Shown here: positions 10,021 to 19,446 of the stretch, in pieces
Layout: every line of letters begins with the position of its first letter
How positions within the stretch are numbered: position 1 is the stretch's first letter
Source of the DNA: Actinophytocola xinjiangensis
GTDB lineage: Bacteria; Actinomycetota; Actinomycetes; Mycobacteriales; Pseudonocardiaceae
Direction of reading: 5' to 3'
Length of the DNA stretch: 64,000 bases
Assembly (NCBI RefSeq): GCF_001921215.1
Contig: NZ_MSIF01000013.1
Span: forward strand, 124,001-188,000
Made by a program: the position numbers and the translations under genes
Notes under the pieces: generated by a model
Database searches by the model: none
Told to the model about the DNA's origin: nothing
Seen by the model: the letters and a program-made list of their open reading frames with translations, nothing else

Positions 10021-11295
10021 GTGACAGAGCACTTCCAGGTTCACGGTGGCGCACGACTTTCCGGCGAGGTCCAGGTCGTGGGCGCCAAGAACAGCGTGTT
10101 GAAGCTGATGGCCGCCGCACTGCTCGCGGAGGGCACCACCACGCTGACCAACTGCCCAGAGATTCTGGACGTGCCGCTGATGGCCGAGGTCCTGCGCAGC
10201 CTCGGCTGCTCGGTGACCATCGTCGGTGACACGGTCACCATCACCACGCCCGCGGACCTCAACCACCGCGCCGACTCCGCGTCCATGGGCAAGCTGCGTG
10301 CCTCGGTGTGCGTGCTCGGCCCGCTGGTCGGCCGGTGCAAGCGCGCCGTGGTCGCCATGCCCGGTGGCGACGCGATCGGGTCCCGTCCGCTCGACATGCA
10401 CCAGAACGGTCTCCGCCAGCTCGGCGCCCACAGTGAGATCGAACACGGTTGCGTCGTCGCCGAGGCCGAGGGCCTGCACGGCGCCCAGATCTGGCTCGAC
10501 TTCCCCAGCGTCGGCGCCACCGAGAACATCCTGATGGCCGCCGTGCTCGCCAACGGCACGACCGTGATCGACAACGCCGCCCGCGAACCCGAGATCGTCG
10601 ACCTCTGCACGATGCTCCAGCAGATGGGCGGCAAGATCGAAGGCGCCGGCACGTCGACGTTGACCGTGAACGGGGTGGAGGCACTTCAGCCGACCGAGCA
10701 CCGGGTGATCGGCGACCGGATCGTCGGCGCGACCTGGGCCTTCGCCGCCGCGATGACCCAGGGCGACGTGACTGTCCGTGGCGTCGACCCCCACCACCTC
10801 GACCTGGTGCTGGAGAAGCTGCGCACGGCCGGAGCCGACGTCACGATCATCGACGGTCACGCGTTCCGGGTCGTCCAGACCGAACGCCCCACCGCCGTGG
10901 ATTTCGTGACGCTGCCCTACCCGGGTTTCGCCACCGACCTCCAGCCGTTCGCGATCGCCCTGAGCGCCATCGCCGACGGCACCTCGATGATCACCGAGAA
11001 CCTGTTCGAGGCGCGGTTCCGGTTCATCGAGGAGATGGTCCGCCTCGGCGCCGACGCCCGAACCGACGGACACCACGCCGTGGTCCGAGGCGTGGAGCGG
11101 CTGTCCAGCGCCCCGGTGTGGGCCTCGGACATCCGCGCCGGTGTCGGCCTGGTGCTCGCCGGCCTGCGCGCCGACGGTGTCACCGAGGTGTGGGACGTCT
11201 TCCACATCGACCGTGGCTACCCAGGGCTGGTCGAGAACATGGTGAGCCTCGGTGCGGACGTCCGCCGGGTCAACGCTGCGCCAGACCGCGCCTGA
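10021..11295 (+). CDS. murA: UDP-N-acetylglucosamine 1-carboxyvinyltransferase
   Basis: MurA transfers enolpyruvate from PEP to UDP-GlcNAc, the first committed step of peptidoglycan synthesis, in the cytoplasm. The 424-residue protein has the substrate-binding KNSVLK near residue 24 and the active-site loop [15 protein letters not shown]. Position 117 is aspartate (codon 10369-10371) where E. coli has the cysteine (Cys115) alkylated by fosfomycin. The same replacement is known in mycobacterial MurA and confers intrinsic fosfomycin insensitivity. GTG 10021 is the start; CATGAT lies eight bases before it, suggesting a short or absent leader. Confidence 0.98.
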   Translation: MTEHFQVHGGARLSGEVQVVGAKNSVLKLMAAALLAEGTTTLTNCPEILDVPLMAEVLRSLGCSVTIVGDTVTITTPADLNHRADSASMGKLRASVCVLGPLVGRCKRAVVAMPGGDAIGSRPLDMHQNGLRQLGAHSEIEHGCVVAEAEGLHGAQIWLDFPSVGATENILMAAVLANGTTVIDNAAREPEIVDLCTMLQQMGGKIEGAGTSTLTVNGVEALQPTEHRVIGDRIVGATWAFAAAMTQGDVTVRGVDPHHLDLVLEKLRTAGADVTIIDGHAFRVVQTERPTAVDFVTLPYPGFATDLQPFAIALSAIADGTSMITENLFEARFRFIEEMVRLGADARTDGHHAVVRGVERLSSAPVWASDIRAGVGLVLAGLRADGVTEVWDVFHIDRGYPGLVENMVSLGADVRRVNAAPDRA

Positions 11296-11393
11296 CGCTG
11301 AGCTGATCGTACTCAGTTGACCACGAGGCGTTGTGTCTCGCCGCGCAGACGAGTAAACAGTGCGGGAAGGTCAACTTGGGAGATGAGGTCGGC

Positions 11394-13235
11394 ATGCGCG
11401 GAGGTCGGTTCGGTTCGGCACTGTCGGTTGGACTCCTGCTGGCCACTGCGCTCACGGCCGGCAGCGCGACCGCGGGAGCCGATGAGGCCCTCGATCGAGC
11501 ACCGGACGGGACGACCGGGTCATCTGGCCGATCGGTCGAGCAGCCGGTAGCGGTCGGCTACGGCGGCGCGGTCGCGTCCGACACCCTCGAGTCGACCGAA
11601 GCCGGCATCGAGGTCCTGCGCCGGGGCGGCAAGGCCGCCGACGCCGCTGTCGCCGTCGCGGCCACTCTCGGGGTCACCGATCCGTTCGTCGCCGGCCTGG
11701 GCGGTGGCGGCTTCATCGTCTATTACGACGCCCGCACCCGGAAGGTCTCCACCATCGACGGCCGGGAGACCACGCCGGCCGCTGGCGGCGAGACGATGTT
11801 CATCGACCCCGCCACCGGCGAGCCCTACCCGTTCTCCACCGCCGTGACCAGCGGTCTGTCGGTCGGTGTACCCGGCATGCTGGCCACCTGGGAACGGGCG
11901 CTCCAGCGATGGGGCCGTTTCGACCTCGACGAGATGCTGCAGCCCGCGATCCGGGTCGCCGACAGGGGTTTCCCCCTGGACGCGGCCGTCCGTGGCCAGA
12001 TCGCGTCGAACGCCGACCGCCTGTCGCAGTTCACCTCCAGCGCGGAGCTGTTCCTGCCCGGCGGCGAGGTCCCCGAGGTCGGGACGCTCATGCGCAACCC
12101 CGACCTCGCCGACACCTACCGACAGATCGCCCGGCACGGCACCGACGCCTTCTACGAAGGTTCCGTCGGCCGTGACATGGTCGACGCTGTCCAGGAACCA
12201 CCGCTCGCGCCTGACGCGACCATCGACCCGCCGGCCGGGCTGATGACGATGGACGACGTCGAGGCCTATCGCGCGATCGACCGTCAGCCGACCCACATGC
12301 AGTATCGAGGCTATGACGTCTACGGCATGGCTCCTCCTTCCAGTGGTGGTATCACGGTTGGCGAGGCTCTGAACATCCTCGAGCGGTTCGACATGTCCGA
12401 CATGGACCGGGCACAGGCCCTGCACCACTACCTGGAGGCCAGCAGGCTCGCCTTCGCCGACCGGAACCGCTACATCGGCGACGCTGACTATGTGGACGTT
12501 CCGCAGCGGCAACTCCTTTCTGATCGTTTCGCTACCCAGCGTGCCTGCCAGATCGACCCCGAGGCGGCCGGCACCAGCCCGGTCGCACCTGGCAACCCGT
12601 TCGGCCCCGGCACGTGCCAGGCAGCGGGGAAGGCCACTCCAGGTGGTCTCGAAGGCACGCACACCAACCACTTCGTGGTCAGCGACCGGTGGGGCAACGT
12701 CGTTTCCTACACCAACACCATCGAGCAGCTCGGAGGCAGCGGGATCGTCGTGCCGGGTCGCGGCTTCCTGCTGAACAACGAGCTGACCGACTTCAACTTC
12801 GCGCCGACCCAGGGCGACGCCCCGGATCCGAACCTGCCTGAGCCGGGCAAGCGGCCCCGGTCGAGCATGTCGCCCACGATCGTGCTCCACCACGGCAAGC
12901 CGTTCTTCGCGGTCGGCTCCCCGGGCGGGACGACGATCATCACGACGGTGCTGCAGATCATCGTCAACCGGCTGGACTTCGGAATGTCCCTGCCGGACGC
13001 GATCGCCGCGCCTCGGGCCACTCAACGCAACACGGCACGCACCCTGGCCGAGTCCACGTTCATCAACGCTCCGACGGGCGCGGCGCTCAGGGCACTGGGC
13101 CACGAGTTCGACACCAGTACCGGTATCGGCATCGCCGCAGGCCTCGAGTTCCGCCGGGACGGGGCGGTCATCGCGGCGGGCGAACCGGTCCGTCACGGGG
13201 GGACGTCCGCGGCGGTGGTTCGTCCAGCGCGTTGA
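11394..13235 (+). CDS. ggt: Secreted gamma-glutamyltransferase
   Basis: This 613-residue enzyme cleaves or transfers the gamma-glutamyl group of glutathione-like compounds outside the membrane. ATG 11394 opens a signal peptide (MRGGRFGSALSVGLLLATAL, cleavage near AGA); the frame is open further upstream but without a signal. Gamma-glutamyltransferases self-cleave before a threonine. Here the matching site is the second Thr in GTHTNHFVVSD, residue 424 of this start, giving large and small subunits. Further family motifs are GLGGGGFIVYYDA, PPSSGGITVGEAL and GSPGGTTIITTV. It ends only three bases from the opposing DedA stop. Confidence 0.95.
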   Translation: MRGGRFGSALSVGLLLATALTAGSATAGADEALDRAPDGTTGSSGRSVEQPVAVGYGGAVASDTLESTEAGIEVLRRGGKAADAAVAVAATLGVTDPFVAGLGGGGFIVYYDARTRKVSTIDGRETTPAAGGETMFIDPATGEPYPFSTAVTSGLSVGVPGMLATWERALQRWGRFDLDEMLQPAIRVADRGFPLDAAVRGQIASNADRLSQFTSSAELFLPGGEVPEVGTLMRNPDLADTYRQIARHGTDAFYEGSVGRDMVDAVQEPPLAPDATIDPPAGLMTMDDVEAYRAIDRQPTHMQYRGYDVYGMAPPSSGGITVGEALNILERFDMSDMDRAQALHHYLEASRLAFADRNRYIGDADYVDVPQRQLLSDRFATQRACQIDPEAAGTSPVAPGNPFGPGTCQAAGKATPGGLEGTHTNHFVVSDRWGNVVSYTNTIEQLGGSGIVVPGRGFLLNNELTDFNFAPTQGDAPDPNLPEPGKRPRSSMSPTIVLHHGKPFFAVGSPGGTTIITTVLQIIVNRLDFGMSLPDAIAAPRATQRNTARTLAESTFINAPTGAALRALGHEFDTSTGIGIAAGLEFRRDGAVIAAGEPVRHGGTSAAVVRPAR

Positions 13236-13238
13236 CGG

Positions 13239-13904
13239 TCAGTCGAGGCTGGTCTGTTGGAGCTTGTCCTGGCGGCGTTCGCGGACCCGACGAACGACGA
13301 ACAGGACGATGACCAGCACGACCAGCCCGATGACCACCATCTGGAAGGCGCCCGCGTACCGGTCGACAACCTGCCAGTTGGCGCCGAGAAGGTAGCCGGC
13401 GACGACGAAACCGGTGTTCCAGATCAGACTGCCTGCTGTGGTCAGGGCGAGGAACTTCCAGACCGGCATGCGTTCCACGCCTGCGGGTAAGGAGATCAGG
13501 CTCCGGAACAGCGGCACCATGCGGCCGAAGAACACCGCCTTGGTGCCGTGTCGCTGGAACCATCTCTCCGTTCGGTCGAAGTCGGATGCCTTGAGCAGCG
13601 GGACGCGGATGATCAGGGCTCGGGTTCGGTCACGCCCGAGCAGCGCACCGAGGTAGTAGGTGACCAGGGCGCCGGCGACCGAGCCGACGGTGGTCCAGAT
13701 CAGCGCGCTGAGCAGGGTCAGGGTGCCCTGGCTGGCGGCGAAGCCGGCCAGGGGGAGCACCAGCTCGCTCGGTACCGGCGGAAACACGTTGTCGATGCCG
13801 ACGAGCAGGGCGGCTCCTGGCCCGCCCAACCTGTCCATCAGGTCCACGGCGAGGCCGGCGATGCCGTCCACCGGCTCGGTCGGGGCGGCGAGAGACAGGT
13901 TCAT
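13239..13904 (-). CDS. DedA family membrane protein
   Basis: This 221-residue integral membrane protein belongs to the DedA/SNARE-associated (VTT) family, implicated in undecaprenyl phosphate or lipid flipping. It shows the family pattern: a re-entrant region with ENVFPP-like DNVFPPVPSELVLPLAG, then YYLGALLGRDR, and the motif FFGRMVPLFRSLISLPAGV with conserved arginines. At least four hydrophobic segments are visible, ending in a basic tail. ATG 13904 follows GGAAGG; a TTG codon directly before it is not needed. The exact substrate is not deducible. Confidence 0.9.
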   Translation of the reverse strand: MNLSLAAPTEPVDGIAGLAVDLMDRLGGPGAALLVGIDNVFPPVPSELVLPLAGFAASQGTLTLLSALIWTTVGSVAGALVTYYLGALLGRDRTRALIIRVPLLKASDFDRTERWFQRHGTKAVFFGRMVPLFRSLISLPAGVERMPVWKFLALTTAGSLIWNTGFVVAGYLLGANWQVVDRYAGAFQMVVIGLVVLVIVLFVVRRVRERRQDKLQQTSLD

Positions 13905-14067
13905 CAAGGGCCTTCCGGGTCGATCGGGCTGTTGTCGATCTCCACGCTAGGCATGTGGACGGGTGACGACCACGTGGTTGACCGCACGATTCCGTGGGTA
14001 AAAACCGCAGGTAAAACATGCGGGAAACCGCAATGTGCTCCTCGGCGTGCTCACCTAATGTGGCCCC

Positions 14068-15225
14068 ATGTCCTCATCCAATCGCCGAAACCTCGTCGAG
14101 CGGGCGTGCTGCGCCCTCCTCGGGGTCGGGCTGGGCGGTGTCGGCGCCGTCGTCGAGGTGGTCTACCTCGTCGTCACGCTACCGGCGCTCGCGGTGCCGG
14201 CCGCTCGTCAGCGCGTGTACGCGGTCGGGTGCCGGCTCACGGAGATCCACTGTGCGAGGGTGGCCTGGTGCTACGGCAATCCGGAGGAGACCGGTGATTT
14301 CGGCGGCGGACGGGTCCTGAGGTTCCTGGTGGTGCGCGCCGCGCTCGGCCTGTTCGGCGTGATCAACATGCTCGGCCTCGGTCTCGGGTTGATCCTCGCG
14401 ACGTACGTGGTCCGGCAACTGGTCACGGGTTCGCCCATCAGCGGTGACGACGAGGTTCCACCGACCGTGCTGACCACGCTCGGCGTCCTCGGGGTCGGCG
14501 CCCTGGTGATGGTCATCCTCGCCTGTGGCGTAGCGGGTGCCGTCAACCTGGAACGCATGGCCATCAAGTACTTCCTCGGTCCGCGCGAGGAGGAGTTGCT
14601 GCGTCGTCGGGTGGCCGAGCTGGCGACCACCCGCGCGGGCGTGGTCGAGGCGGTCAACGAGGAGCGTCGACGCATCGAGCGTGACCTGCACGACGGGGTG
14701 CAGCAGCGGCTGGTCGCGCTGGGCATGCTGCTCGGCAGGGCCAGGCGAGCCACGGGTCAGGGCAGCGTCGACGAGTTGATGGAGCTGGCACATCTCGAGG
14801 CGCAACAGACGTTGAAGGACCTGAGGGAGGTCACATGGCGGATTTATCCGATCGCACTTGACCAGGGTGGACTGGTACCCGCATTGGAATCGGTCGCGGA
14901 ACGGTCCAGCGTGCCGGTTCGGCTGGACTTCGACCTGGCCGAGCGGCCTGACGCGGCCACCGAGACCGTGGCGTACTTCGTCGTGTCGGAGGCGGTGACC
15001 AACGCGGTCAAGCATGCGCAGCCCGACGGCATCGATATTTCAGTGCGAAAGGAGGACCTCTGGCTCACGGTGAGCGTACGTGACGACGGAGGCGGGGGAG
15101 CGCAACAGAGCGGGACAGGTCTGTCGGGATTGGCCAGGCGAGTGGCCGCGGCGGATGGTGAGTTCGATGTGGACAGTCCGCCTGGTGGGCCGACCGTGGT
15201 ATCCGCGAGGCTGCCGTGCGCCTGA
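14068..15225 (+). CDS. NarL-type sensor histidine kinase
   Basis: This 385-residue membrane kinase has an N-terminal sensor of about four hydrophobic segments (two near residues 15-45, one near 88-115, one near 133-158). A HisKA_3 dimerisation domain follows, with the phospho-accepting His208 in RRRIERDLHDGVQQRL. The HATPase domain contains SEAVTNAVKHA and GTGLSGLARRV. It phosphorylates the response regulator encoded next, which overlaps its last 10 bases. TAATGT at 14056-14061 lies six bases before the ATG, so the transcript may be leaderless. The signal sensed is unknown. Confidence 0.93.
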   Translation: MSSSNRRNLVERACCALLGVGLGGVGAVVEVVYLVVTLPALAVPAARQRVYAVGCRLTEIHCARVAWCYGNPEETGDFGGGRVLRFLVVRAALGLFGVINMLGLGLGLILATYVVRQLVTGSPISGDDEVPPTVLTTLGVLGVGALVMVILACGVAGAVNLERMAIKYFLGPREEELLRRRVAELATTRAGVVEAVNEERRRIERDLHDGVQQRLVALGMLLGRARRATGQGSVDELMELAHLEAQQTLKDLREVTWRIYPIALDQGGLVPALESVAERSSVPVRLDFDLAERPDAATETVAYFVVSEAVTNAVKHAQPDGIDISVRKEDLWLTVSVRDDGGGGAQQSGTGLSGLARRVAAADGEFDVDSPPGGPTVVSARLPCA

Positions 15226-15860
15226 TCCTGGCCGAGGACCACGTCCTGCTTCTCGAGTCTCTTCGGCGAATGCTCGTCGCCGAGGGGCATGAGGTGATCG
15301 CGTCGGTCAGGGACGCCGACGCGTTGCTCGAGGCGGTTGATCGGGACCAACCCGACGTGGTGGTCACCGACGTCCGCATGCCGCCCAGCCATTCCGACGA
15401 GGGGATTCGCGCCGCGCTGGAGGTGCGTTCCCGATGGCCGGAGGTGGGGCTGCTGGTGCTGTCCCAGTACGTCGAGAAACGGTACACGGCCGAGCTGATC
15501 AGTAGCGACGCTGGACGAGTCGGCTACCTCCTCAAGGACCGGGTGGCTCAGGTAGGCGACTTCCTGGAGGCATTGGAACGAGTGGGCGCGGGTGGAACCG
15601 CGTTCGATCCGGAGGTGGTGCGGGGGTTGGTGGCGAGAACGACGCACACCGATCCGTTGGCGAAACTCACCGCGCGAGAGCGTGCGGTGCTGGAGAAGAT
15701 GGCGGAAGGCCGGACCAACGCGAACGTCGCTCAGGTCCTGTGTATCTCGCTGAGTTCCGTTGAGAAACACGTGAACTCGATCTTTGAAAAATTAATGCTG
15801 GTCCCACAGATGGGATACAGCCGGCGCGTCCTGGCCATCCTGCGCTACCTGGGTTCCTGA
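15216..15860 (+). CDS. LuxR/NarL-family response regulator
   Basis: This 214-residue DNA-binding regulator is the partner of the overlapping histidine kinase. The receiver domain carries the acidic pair EDH at residues 7-9, the phospho-accepting Asp52 in VVVTDVRMPP and the conserved Lys in YLLKDRV. The C-terminal helix-turn-helix (LTARERAVLEKMAEGRTNAN, then SLSSVEKHVNSIFEKL) is the LuxR type. GTG 15216 is used; overlap with the kinase implies coupled translation. Targets are not known, although the region before the kinase has repeated AAACCGCA blocks near 13998-14033 that could be sites. Confidence 0.94.
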   Translation: MRLILAEDHVLLLESLRRMLVAEGHEVIASVRDADALLEAVDRDQPDVVVTDVRMPPSHSDEGIRAALEVRSRWPEVGLLVLSQYVEKRYTAELISSDAGRVGYLLKDRVAQVGDFLEALERVGAGGTAFDPEVVRGLVARTTHTDPLAKLTARERAVLEKMAEGRTNANVAQVLCISLSSVEKHVNSIFEKLMLVPQMGYSRRVLAILRYLGS

Positions 15861-15881
15861 CCATGACCCAGAGGTGAGGTG

Positions 15882-16412
15882 TCAGCGGGCTCCGGGCCAT
15901 GGTCCGGGGGAGGTGGCCGCCACCTCCTCGTCGGTGGTTTCCGTGCGGTAGAGAGTCATGCCGCGTGACTGGTAGTTCTTCAACGCGGCTGGGCCGTCCA
16001 GTGAGCAGGTGTGCACCCACACCCGTTCGCTGGTCAGTTCCCAGGCGCGGCGTAGGGCCACGGTCAGCAGGTGGCCGCCGATGCCCTTGCCGACATAGGA
16101 CGGCAGCAGGCCGAAGTAGGCGATCTCGACGCCATCGCCAGTGGCGCCGTCCAACTCGGTGTACCCGACGGGGGTGCCGCGCAGGTAGGCCACCCAGGTC
16201 TCCACACCTGGTCGGTCCAGCCACTTCTGCCACTGCCGCCAGGACCAGCCGAGTCGGTCCGTCCAGTGCCACTCGCCGCCGACGGCGGTGTACAGGAAGC
16301 GGTTGAACTCGGGGCTGACCAGTTCGGACCGGATGCAGGTCACGGAGGCGGGAGTGGCTGACCGCAGTTGGTCGGCTGCGGTCTGTTGCAGGTACCAGGT
16401 GGTGATCTCCAT
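15882..16412 (-). CDS. GNAT-family N-acetyltransferase
   Basis: This 176-residue protein has the acetyl-CoA binding pattern of the GNAT fold: GVEIAYFGLLPSYVGKGIGG (a Q/RxxGxG-type loop) and a late RVWVHTCSLDGPAALKNYQS segment. ATG 16412 (MEITTWYLQQTAADQLRSAT) is preferred; a longer reading starts inside the tandem repeat upstream and adds an Arg-rich tail unlike the family. The substrate cannot be read from sequence. It converges with the response regulator gene and is followed upstream by a 14-15 base tandem repeat. Confidence 0.88.
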   Translation of the reverse strand: MEITTWYLQQTAADQLRSATPASVTCIRSELVSPEFNRFLYTAVGGEWHWTDRLGWSWRQWQKWLDRPGVETWVAYLRGTPVGYTELDGATGDGVEIAYFGLLPSYVGKGIGGHLLTVALRRAWELTSERVWVHTCSLDGPAALKNYQSRGMTLYRTETTDEEVAATSPGPWPGAR

Positions 16413-16459
16413 GGCCCGATGATGCCGCCGGGTGGTTGCCGCCCGTCCACGGGCCTGGG

Positions 16460-16546
16460 CGATCCACTGCCAGCCGATCACTGCCAGCCGATCACTGCCA
16501 GCCGATCCTCTGCCGGCCGATCACTGCCAGCCGATCCACCGCCAGC
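16460..16546 (+). repeat. 14/15-bp tandem repeat, six units
   Basis: Six units of the form CGATC(C)ACTGCCAGC start at 16460, 16475, 16489, 16503, 16518 and 16532. Three are the 14-base form and three carry one extra base. It occupies the gap between the GNAT start and the stop of the small membrane protein. Both neighbours are on the minus strand, so the repeat would lie in the GNAT leader or promoter. Confidence 0.9.
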
Positions 16547-16580
16547 CTGTCCACCGCGGGCCGGTCCACTGTGGACTGGG

Positions 16581-16865
16581 TCAGTCCTTCAGCAGGGTTC
16601 GTACGGCTGTTTCCTGGTCGGCCGGGAACACCAGGACGCGCAAACGTTCGCCGTCCTCGGTGGGGACTGTCGTGGCCGCTACTCCAACGTCGTGGAGTCG
16701 CTGTTCGACGAAGCGGGCGGCGGTCGTCGACGGGACCGTGGCCACCTCGCGCAGCAGGCCGTAGTCCTTCTGGTGGGCCTTGTCCGTGTCGAGGTTCGAG
16801 GCCCACCACAACACCAGTGCCAGCAGGCCCATCACGGCCAGCGGGATCAACAGGGTGTACACCAC
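16581..16865 (-). CDS. Small membrane protein with DUF2007-like soluble tail
   Basis: This is a 94-residue protein starting at GTG 16865, nine bases after GGAGGAG. It has one N-terminal membrane segment (VYTLLIPLAVMGLLALVLWW) and a soluble tail that ends ADQETAVRTLLKD. The tail (VPSTTAARFVEQRLHDVGVA, then VPTEDGERLRVLVFPAD) resembles the compact ferredoxin-like fold of putative signal-transducing DUF2007 proteins, in which residues are placed for binding small ligands. No function is assigned. It is divergent from the ethylmalonyl-CoA mutase gene, with 96 bases between the starts, so both promoters share this gap. Confidence 0.75.
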   Translation of the reverse strand: MVYTLLIPLAVMGLLALVLWWASNLDTDKAHQKDYGLLREVATVPSTTAARFVEQRLHDVGVAATTVPTEDGERLRVLVFPADQETAVRTLLKD

Positions 16866-16912
16866 ACACCCATTCTCCTCCGTGCGGCGTTCACCACAAC
16901 ATCTGCTGACAG

Positions 16913-16931
16913 GGTTACTGGCCAGTACCCT
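16913..16931 (+). promoter_or_regulatory. Palindromic promoter motif before ecm
   Basis: GTTACTGGCCAGTACCCT (16914-16931) contains the perfect 12-bp palindrome TACTGGCCAGTA and ends in TACCCT, a -10-like box. Closely related sequences lie before ccr (35889-35906), the hydroxyacyl-CoA dehydrogenase (25803-25820) and the thiolase (38207-38224). It is probably an operator overlapping the -10 region. Confidence 0.65.
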
Positions 16932-16961
16932 CGGGTGATCCGGGTCGACGGGAGGTGTCCG

Positions 16962-18974
16962 ATGCCGTATCCGACCGATGACGAGCGGGATCGTCCGTGG
17001 GTGATGCGCACCTACGCCGGTCATTCCTCCGCCGCGGCGTCGAACCAGCTCTACCGGCGCAACCTGGCCAAGGGACAGACCGGGCTGTCGGTCGCGTTCG
17101 ACCTGCCGACCCAGACCGGCTACGACCCGGACCACGTCCTGGCCCGGGGTGAGGTCGGCAAGGTCGGGGTGCCGGTCAGTCACCTCGGTGACATGCGTCA
17201 GCTCTTCGAGGGCATCCCGCTGGCCGAGGCCAACACCTCGATGACGATCAACGCCACTGCCATGTGGCTGTTCGCCCTCTACGTGTCGCTGGCCAAGGAG
17301 CAGGCCGACGAGCAGGGCGAGGACTGGCACGAGGTCGTCGGCAAGCTCACCGGCACCACGCAGAACGACATCATCAAGGAGTACCTGTCCCGGGGGACCT
17401 ACGTCTTCCCGCCCGGTCCGAGCCTGCGGCTGATCACCGACATGGTCGCCTGGACCGTCGCGAACGTCCCGAGGTGGAACCCGACCAACATCTGCAGCTA
17501 CCACCTGCAGGAGGCCGGTGCCACGCCGGTCCAGGAGGTCGCCTACGCCCTGTGCACGGCGATCGCGGTCCTCGACGCGGTCCGCGACTCCGGGCAGGTG
17601 CCGCAGGACAAGATGGGGGACGTCGTCGCGCGGATCTCCTTCTTCGTCAACGCCGGGGTGCGGTTCGTCGAGGAGATGTGCAAGCTGCGGGCCTTCGCCG
17701 CGCTGTGGGACGAGATCACCCGGGAACGCTACGGCGTCCGCAACCCCAAGCACCGCCGCTTCCGGTACGGCGTCCAGGTGAACTCGCTCGGGCTGACCGA
17801 GGCCCAGCCCGAGAACAACGTCCAGCGCATCGTGCTCGAGATGCTCGCTGTCACGCTGTCCCGGGGTGCGCGGGCCAGGGCCATCCAGCTCCCGGCCTGG
17901 AACGAGGCACTGGGCCTGCCTCGCCCGTGGGACCAGCAGTGGGCGCTGCGCATGCAGCAGGTCCTCGCCTATGAGACCGACCTGCTCGAGTACGAGGACA
18001 TCTTCGACGGCTCACCGGTGATCCAGGCCAAGGTGGACGAGATCGTCGCCGGTGCGAAGGCGGAGATCGACCGGGTGCTCGACCTCGGCGGGGCGGTGGC
18101 CGCGGTGGAGAGCGGCTACATGAAGACCCAGCTCGTCGCCTCGCTCGCCGAGCGGCGCCGGCGGATCGAGACGGGCGAGGAGGTCGTCGTCGGCGTCAAC
18201 CGGTTCGACACCACCGAACCCAGCCCGCTGGGCGGGGACGGGGCCATCGAGACGATCAAGCCGGAGGCGGAGAGCGAGGCCGTCGCGGCGATCACGGCTT
18301 GGCGGGCGCAGCGCAACGGGTCCGAAGTGGACAAGGCGTTGGAACTGCTGACCGCCGCTGCCCGCACCGATGCCAACCTCATGGAGTCCACTCTCGAATG
18401 CGCGCGGGCCGGCGTGACGACGGGGGAGTGGGCCGGTGCCCTGCGGGAGGTCTTCGGTGAGTACCGGGCGCCGACCGGGGTCGCCGGGGCGTCGTCCGGG
18501 CATGACGGCGGCGGTGGGCTCGCGGCCGTACGGGAGCGGGTGCTGGCCACCGGGGAAGCGCTCGGCGGGCGGCTGCGCATGCTCGTCGGCAAGCCGGGGC
18601 TCGACGGGCACTCCAACGGGGCCGAGCAGATCGCTGTTCGTGCCCGGGATGTCGGGTTCGAGGTCGTCTACCAGGGCATCCGGCTCACCCCCGAACAGAT
18701 CGTGGCGGCGGCCGTGCAGGAGGGCGTGCACGTGGTCGGCCTGTCGATCCTCTCCGGGTCGCACCTCGCCGTGGTGCCCGAGGTCGTGGACGGGCTGCGC
18801 GCGGCCGGCGCGACCGACGTACCGGTCGTCGTGGGTGGCATCGTGCCGCCCGATGACGCACAGGTCTTGCGGGAGCGTGGGGTCGCCCGGGTGTTCACCC
18901 CGAAGGATTACGAGCTCACCGAGATCATGAGCGAGATCGTGGACGTCGTCCGGCAGGCGCACGGGCTGGCCTGA
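16962..18974 (+). CDS. ecm: Ethylmalonyl-CoA mutase (MeaA-type, B12-dependent)
   Basis: This enzyme uses adenosylcobalamin to rearrange ethylmalonyl-CoA to methylsuccinyl-CoA. The 670-residue single chain joins a TIM-barrel mutase domain (RTYAGHSSAAASNQLYRRNL, FDLPTQTGYDPDH, TTQNDIIKEYLSRGTYVFPP) to a C-terminal B12 domain. The latter has the cobalt-ligand motif DxHxxG as D548-G-H550-S-N-G. The start MPYPTDDERDRPWVMRTYAG and the length fit MeaA/Ecm of streptomycetes rather than two-subunit methylmalonyl-CoA mutase. ATG 16962 has GGAGG six bases upstream; the frame is open further back but that is not coding. It works with Ccr, epimerase and MeaB at 34.5-40.4 kb. Confidence 0.9.
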   Translation: MPYPTDDERDRPWVMRTYAGHSSAAASNQLYRRNLAKGQTGLSVAFDLPTQTGYDPDHVLARGEVGKVGVPVSHLGDMRQLFEGIPLAEANTSMTINATAMWLFALYVSLAKEQADEQGEDWHEVVGKLTGTTQNDIIKEYLSRGTYVFPPGPSLRLITDMVAWTVANVPRWNPTNICSYHLQEAGATPVQEVAYALCTAIAVLDAVRDSGQVPQDKMGDVVARISFFVNAGVRFVEEMCKLRAFAALWDEITRERYGVRNPKHRRFRYGVQVNSLGLTEAQPENNVQRIVLEMLAVTLSRGARARAIQLPAWNEALGLPRPWDQQWALRMQQVLAYETDLLEYEDIFDGSPVIQAKVDEIVAGAKAEIDRVLDLGGAVAAVESGYMKTQLVASLAERRRRIETGEEVVVGVNRFDTTEPSPLGGDGAIETIKPEAESEAVAAITAWRAQRNGSEVDKALELLTAAARTDANLMESTLECARAGVTTGEWAGALREVFGEYRAPTGVAGASSGHDGGGGLAAVRERVLATGEALGGRLRMLVGKPGLDGHSNGAEQIAVRARDVGFEVVYQGIRLTPEQIVAAAVQEGVHVVGLSILSGSHLAVVPEVVDGLRAAGATDVPVVVGGIVPPDDAQVLRERGVARVFTPKDYELTEIMSEIVDVVRQAHGLA

Positions 18975-19446
18975 CCCAGAAGGGTGTGGAGGGCTCCCCG
19001 AGGACCGGAACACCCCGGAAATCACGTCGGATTTCTCACGTTTCTGGCCTGCGAGGGAAGGCGTCGCTGATCTGGCACGGCGCGCTGAAACCGTCAGGAA
19101 ACCGTCAGGAACAGCGGAAATACGCCTGCAACGAGTCCTGCCGAGGGGACGTCCGCCCCGGCGGCGCCGTGGCGACACCGTACGTCGCTGCCGGCCGGCA
19201 GTTCCCTCGTCCAGGCGTCACGGCCCGGGATCCCGTGCGAACTCCTGGTGACGACGATTACTCTGACCTGCGGCTACCAGTGCCGCTGCGCGGCATACCC
19301 ACCGACACGGGATGTGATCACTACATCTCTTTTTGCTAACAGCATTCCTTGATCCTTCGCCTGCCTTTGACCCGTTCGGACGATGCCCCTACGTTTCTTT
19401 TTCATTCGGTGTGGCGAACGTGAACGTGTGTACGAAAAGGACTGAC
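18975..19446. other. Intergenic region before the ehu operon
   Basis: These 472 bases contain no convincing gene; an open frame at 18986-19339 has no family features. The second half becomes AT-richer than its surroundings. A direct repeat of AAACCGTCAGG occurs twice in tandem (19088-19098 and 19099-19109). The ehu promoter lies at 19367-19395. No hairpin terminator was found after ecm. Confidence 0.7.
19367..19395 (+). promoter_or_regulatory. Sigma-70 type promoter of ehuBCDA
   Basis: TTGACC (19367-19372) and TACGTT (19390-19395) are separated by exactly 17 bases, matching a housekeeping promoter with TTGACN and TANNNT. Transcription would begin near 19402, about 45 bases before the ehuB ATG, which has AGGA at 19438-19441. 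Confidence 0.7.

Noticed and set aside
18986-19339. 117-codon frame between ecm and ehuB
   Set aside because: No family features, no convincing ribosome site, and composition unlike its neighbours.
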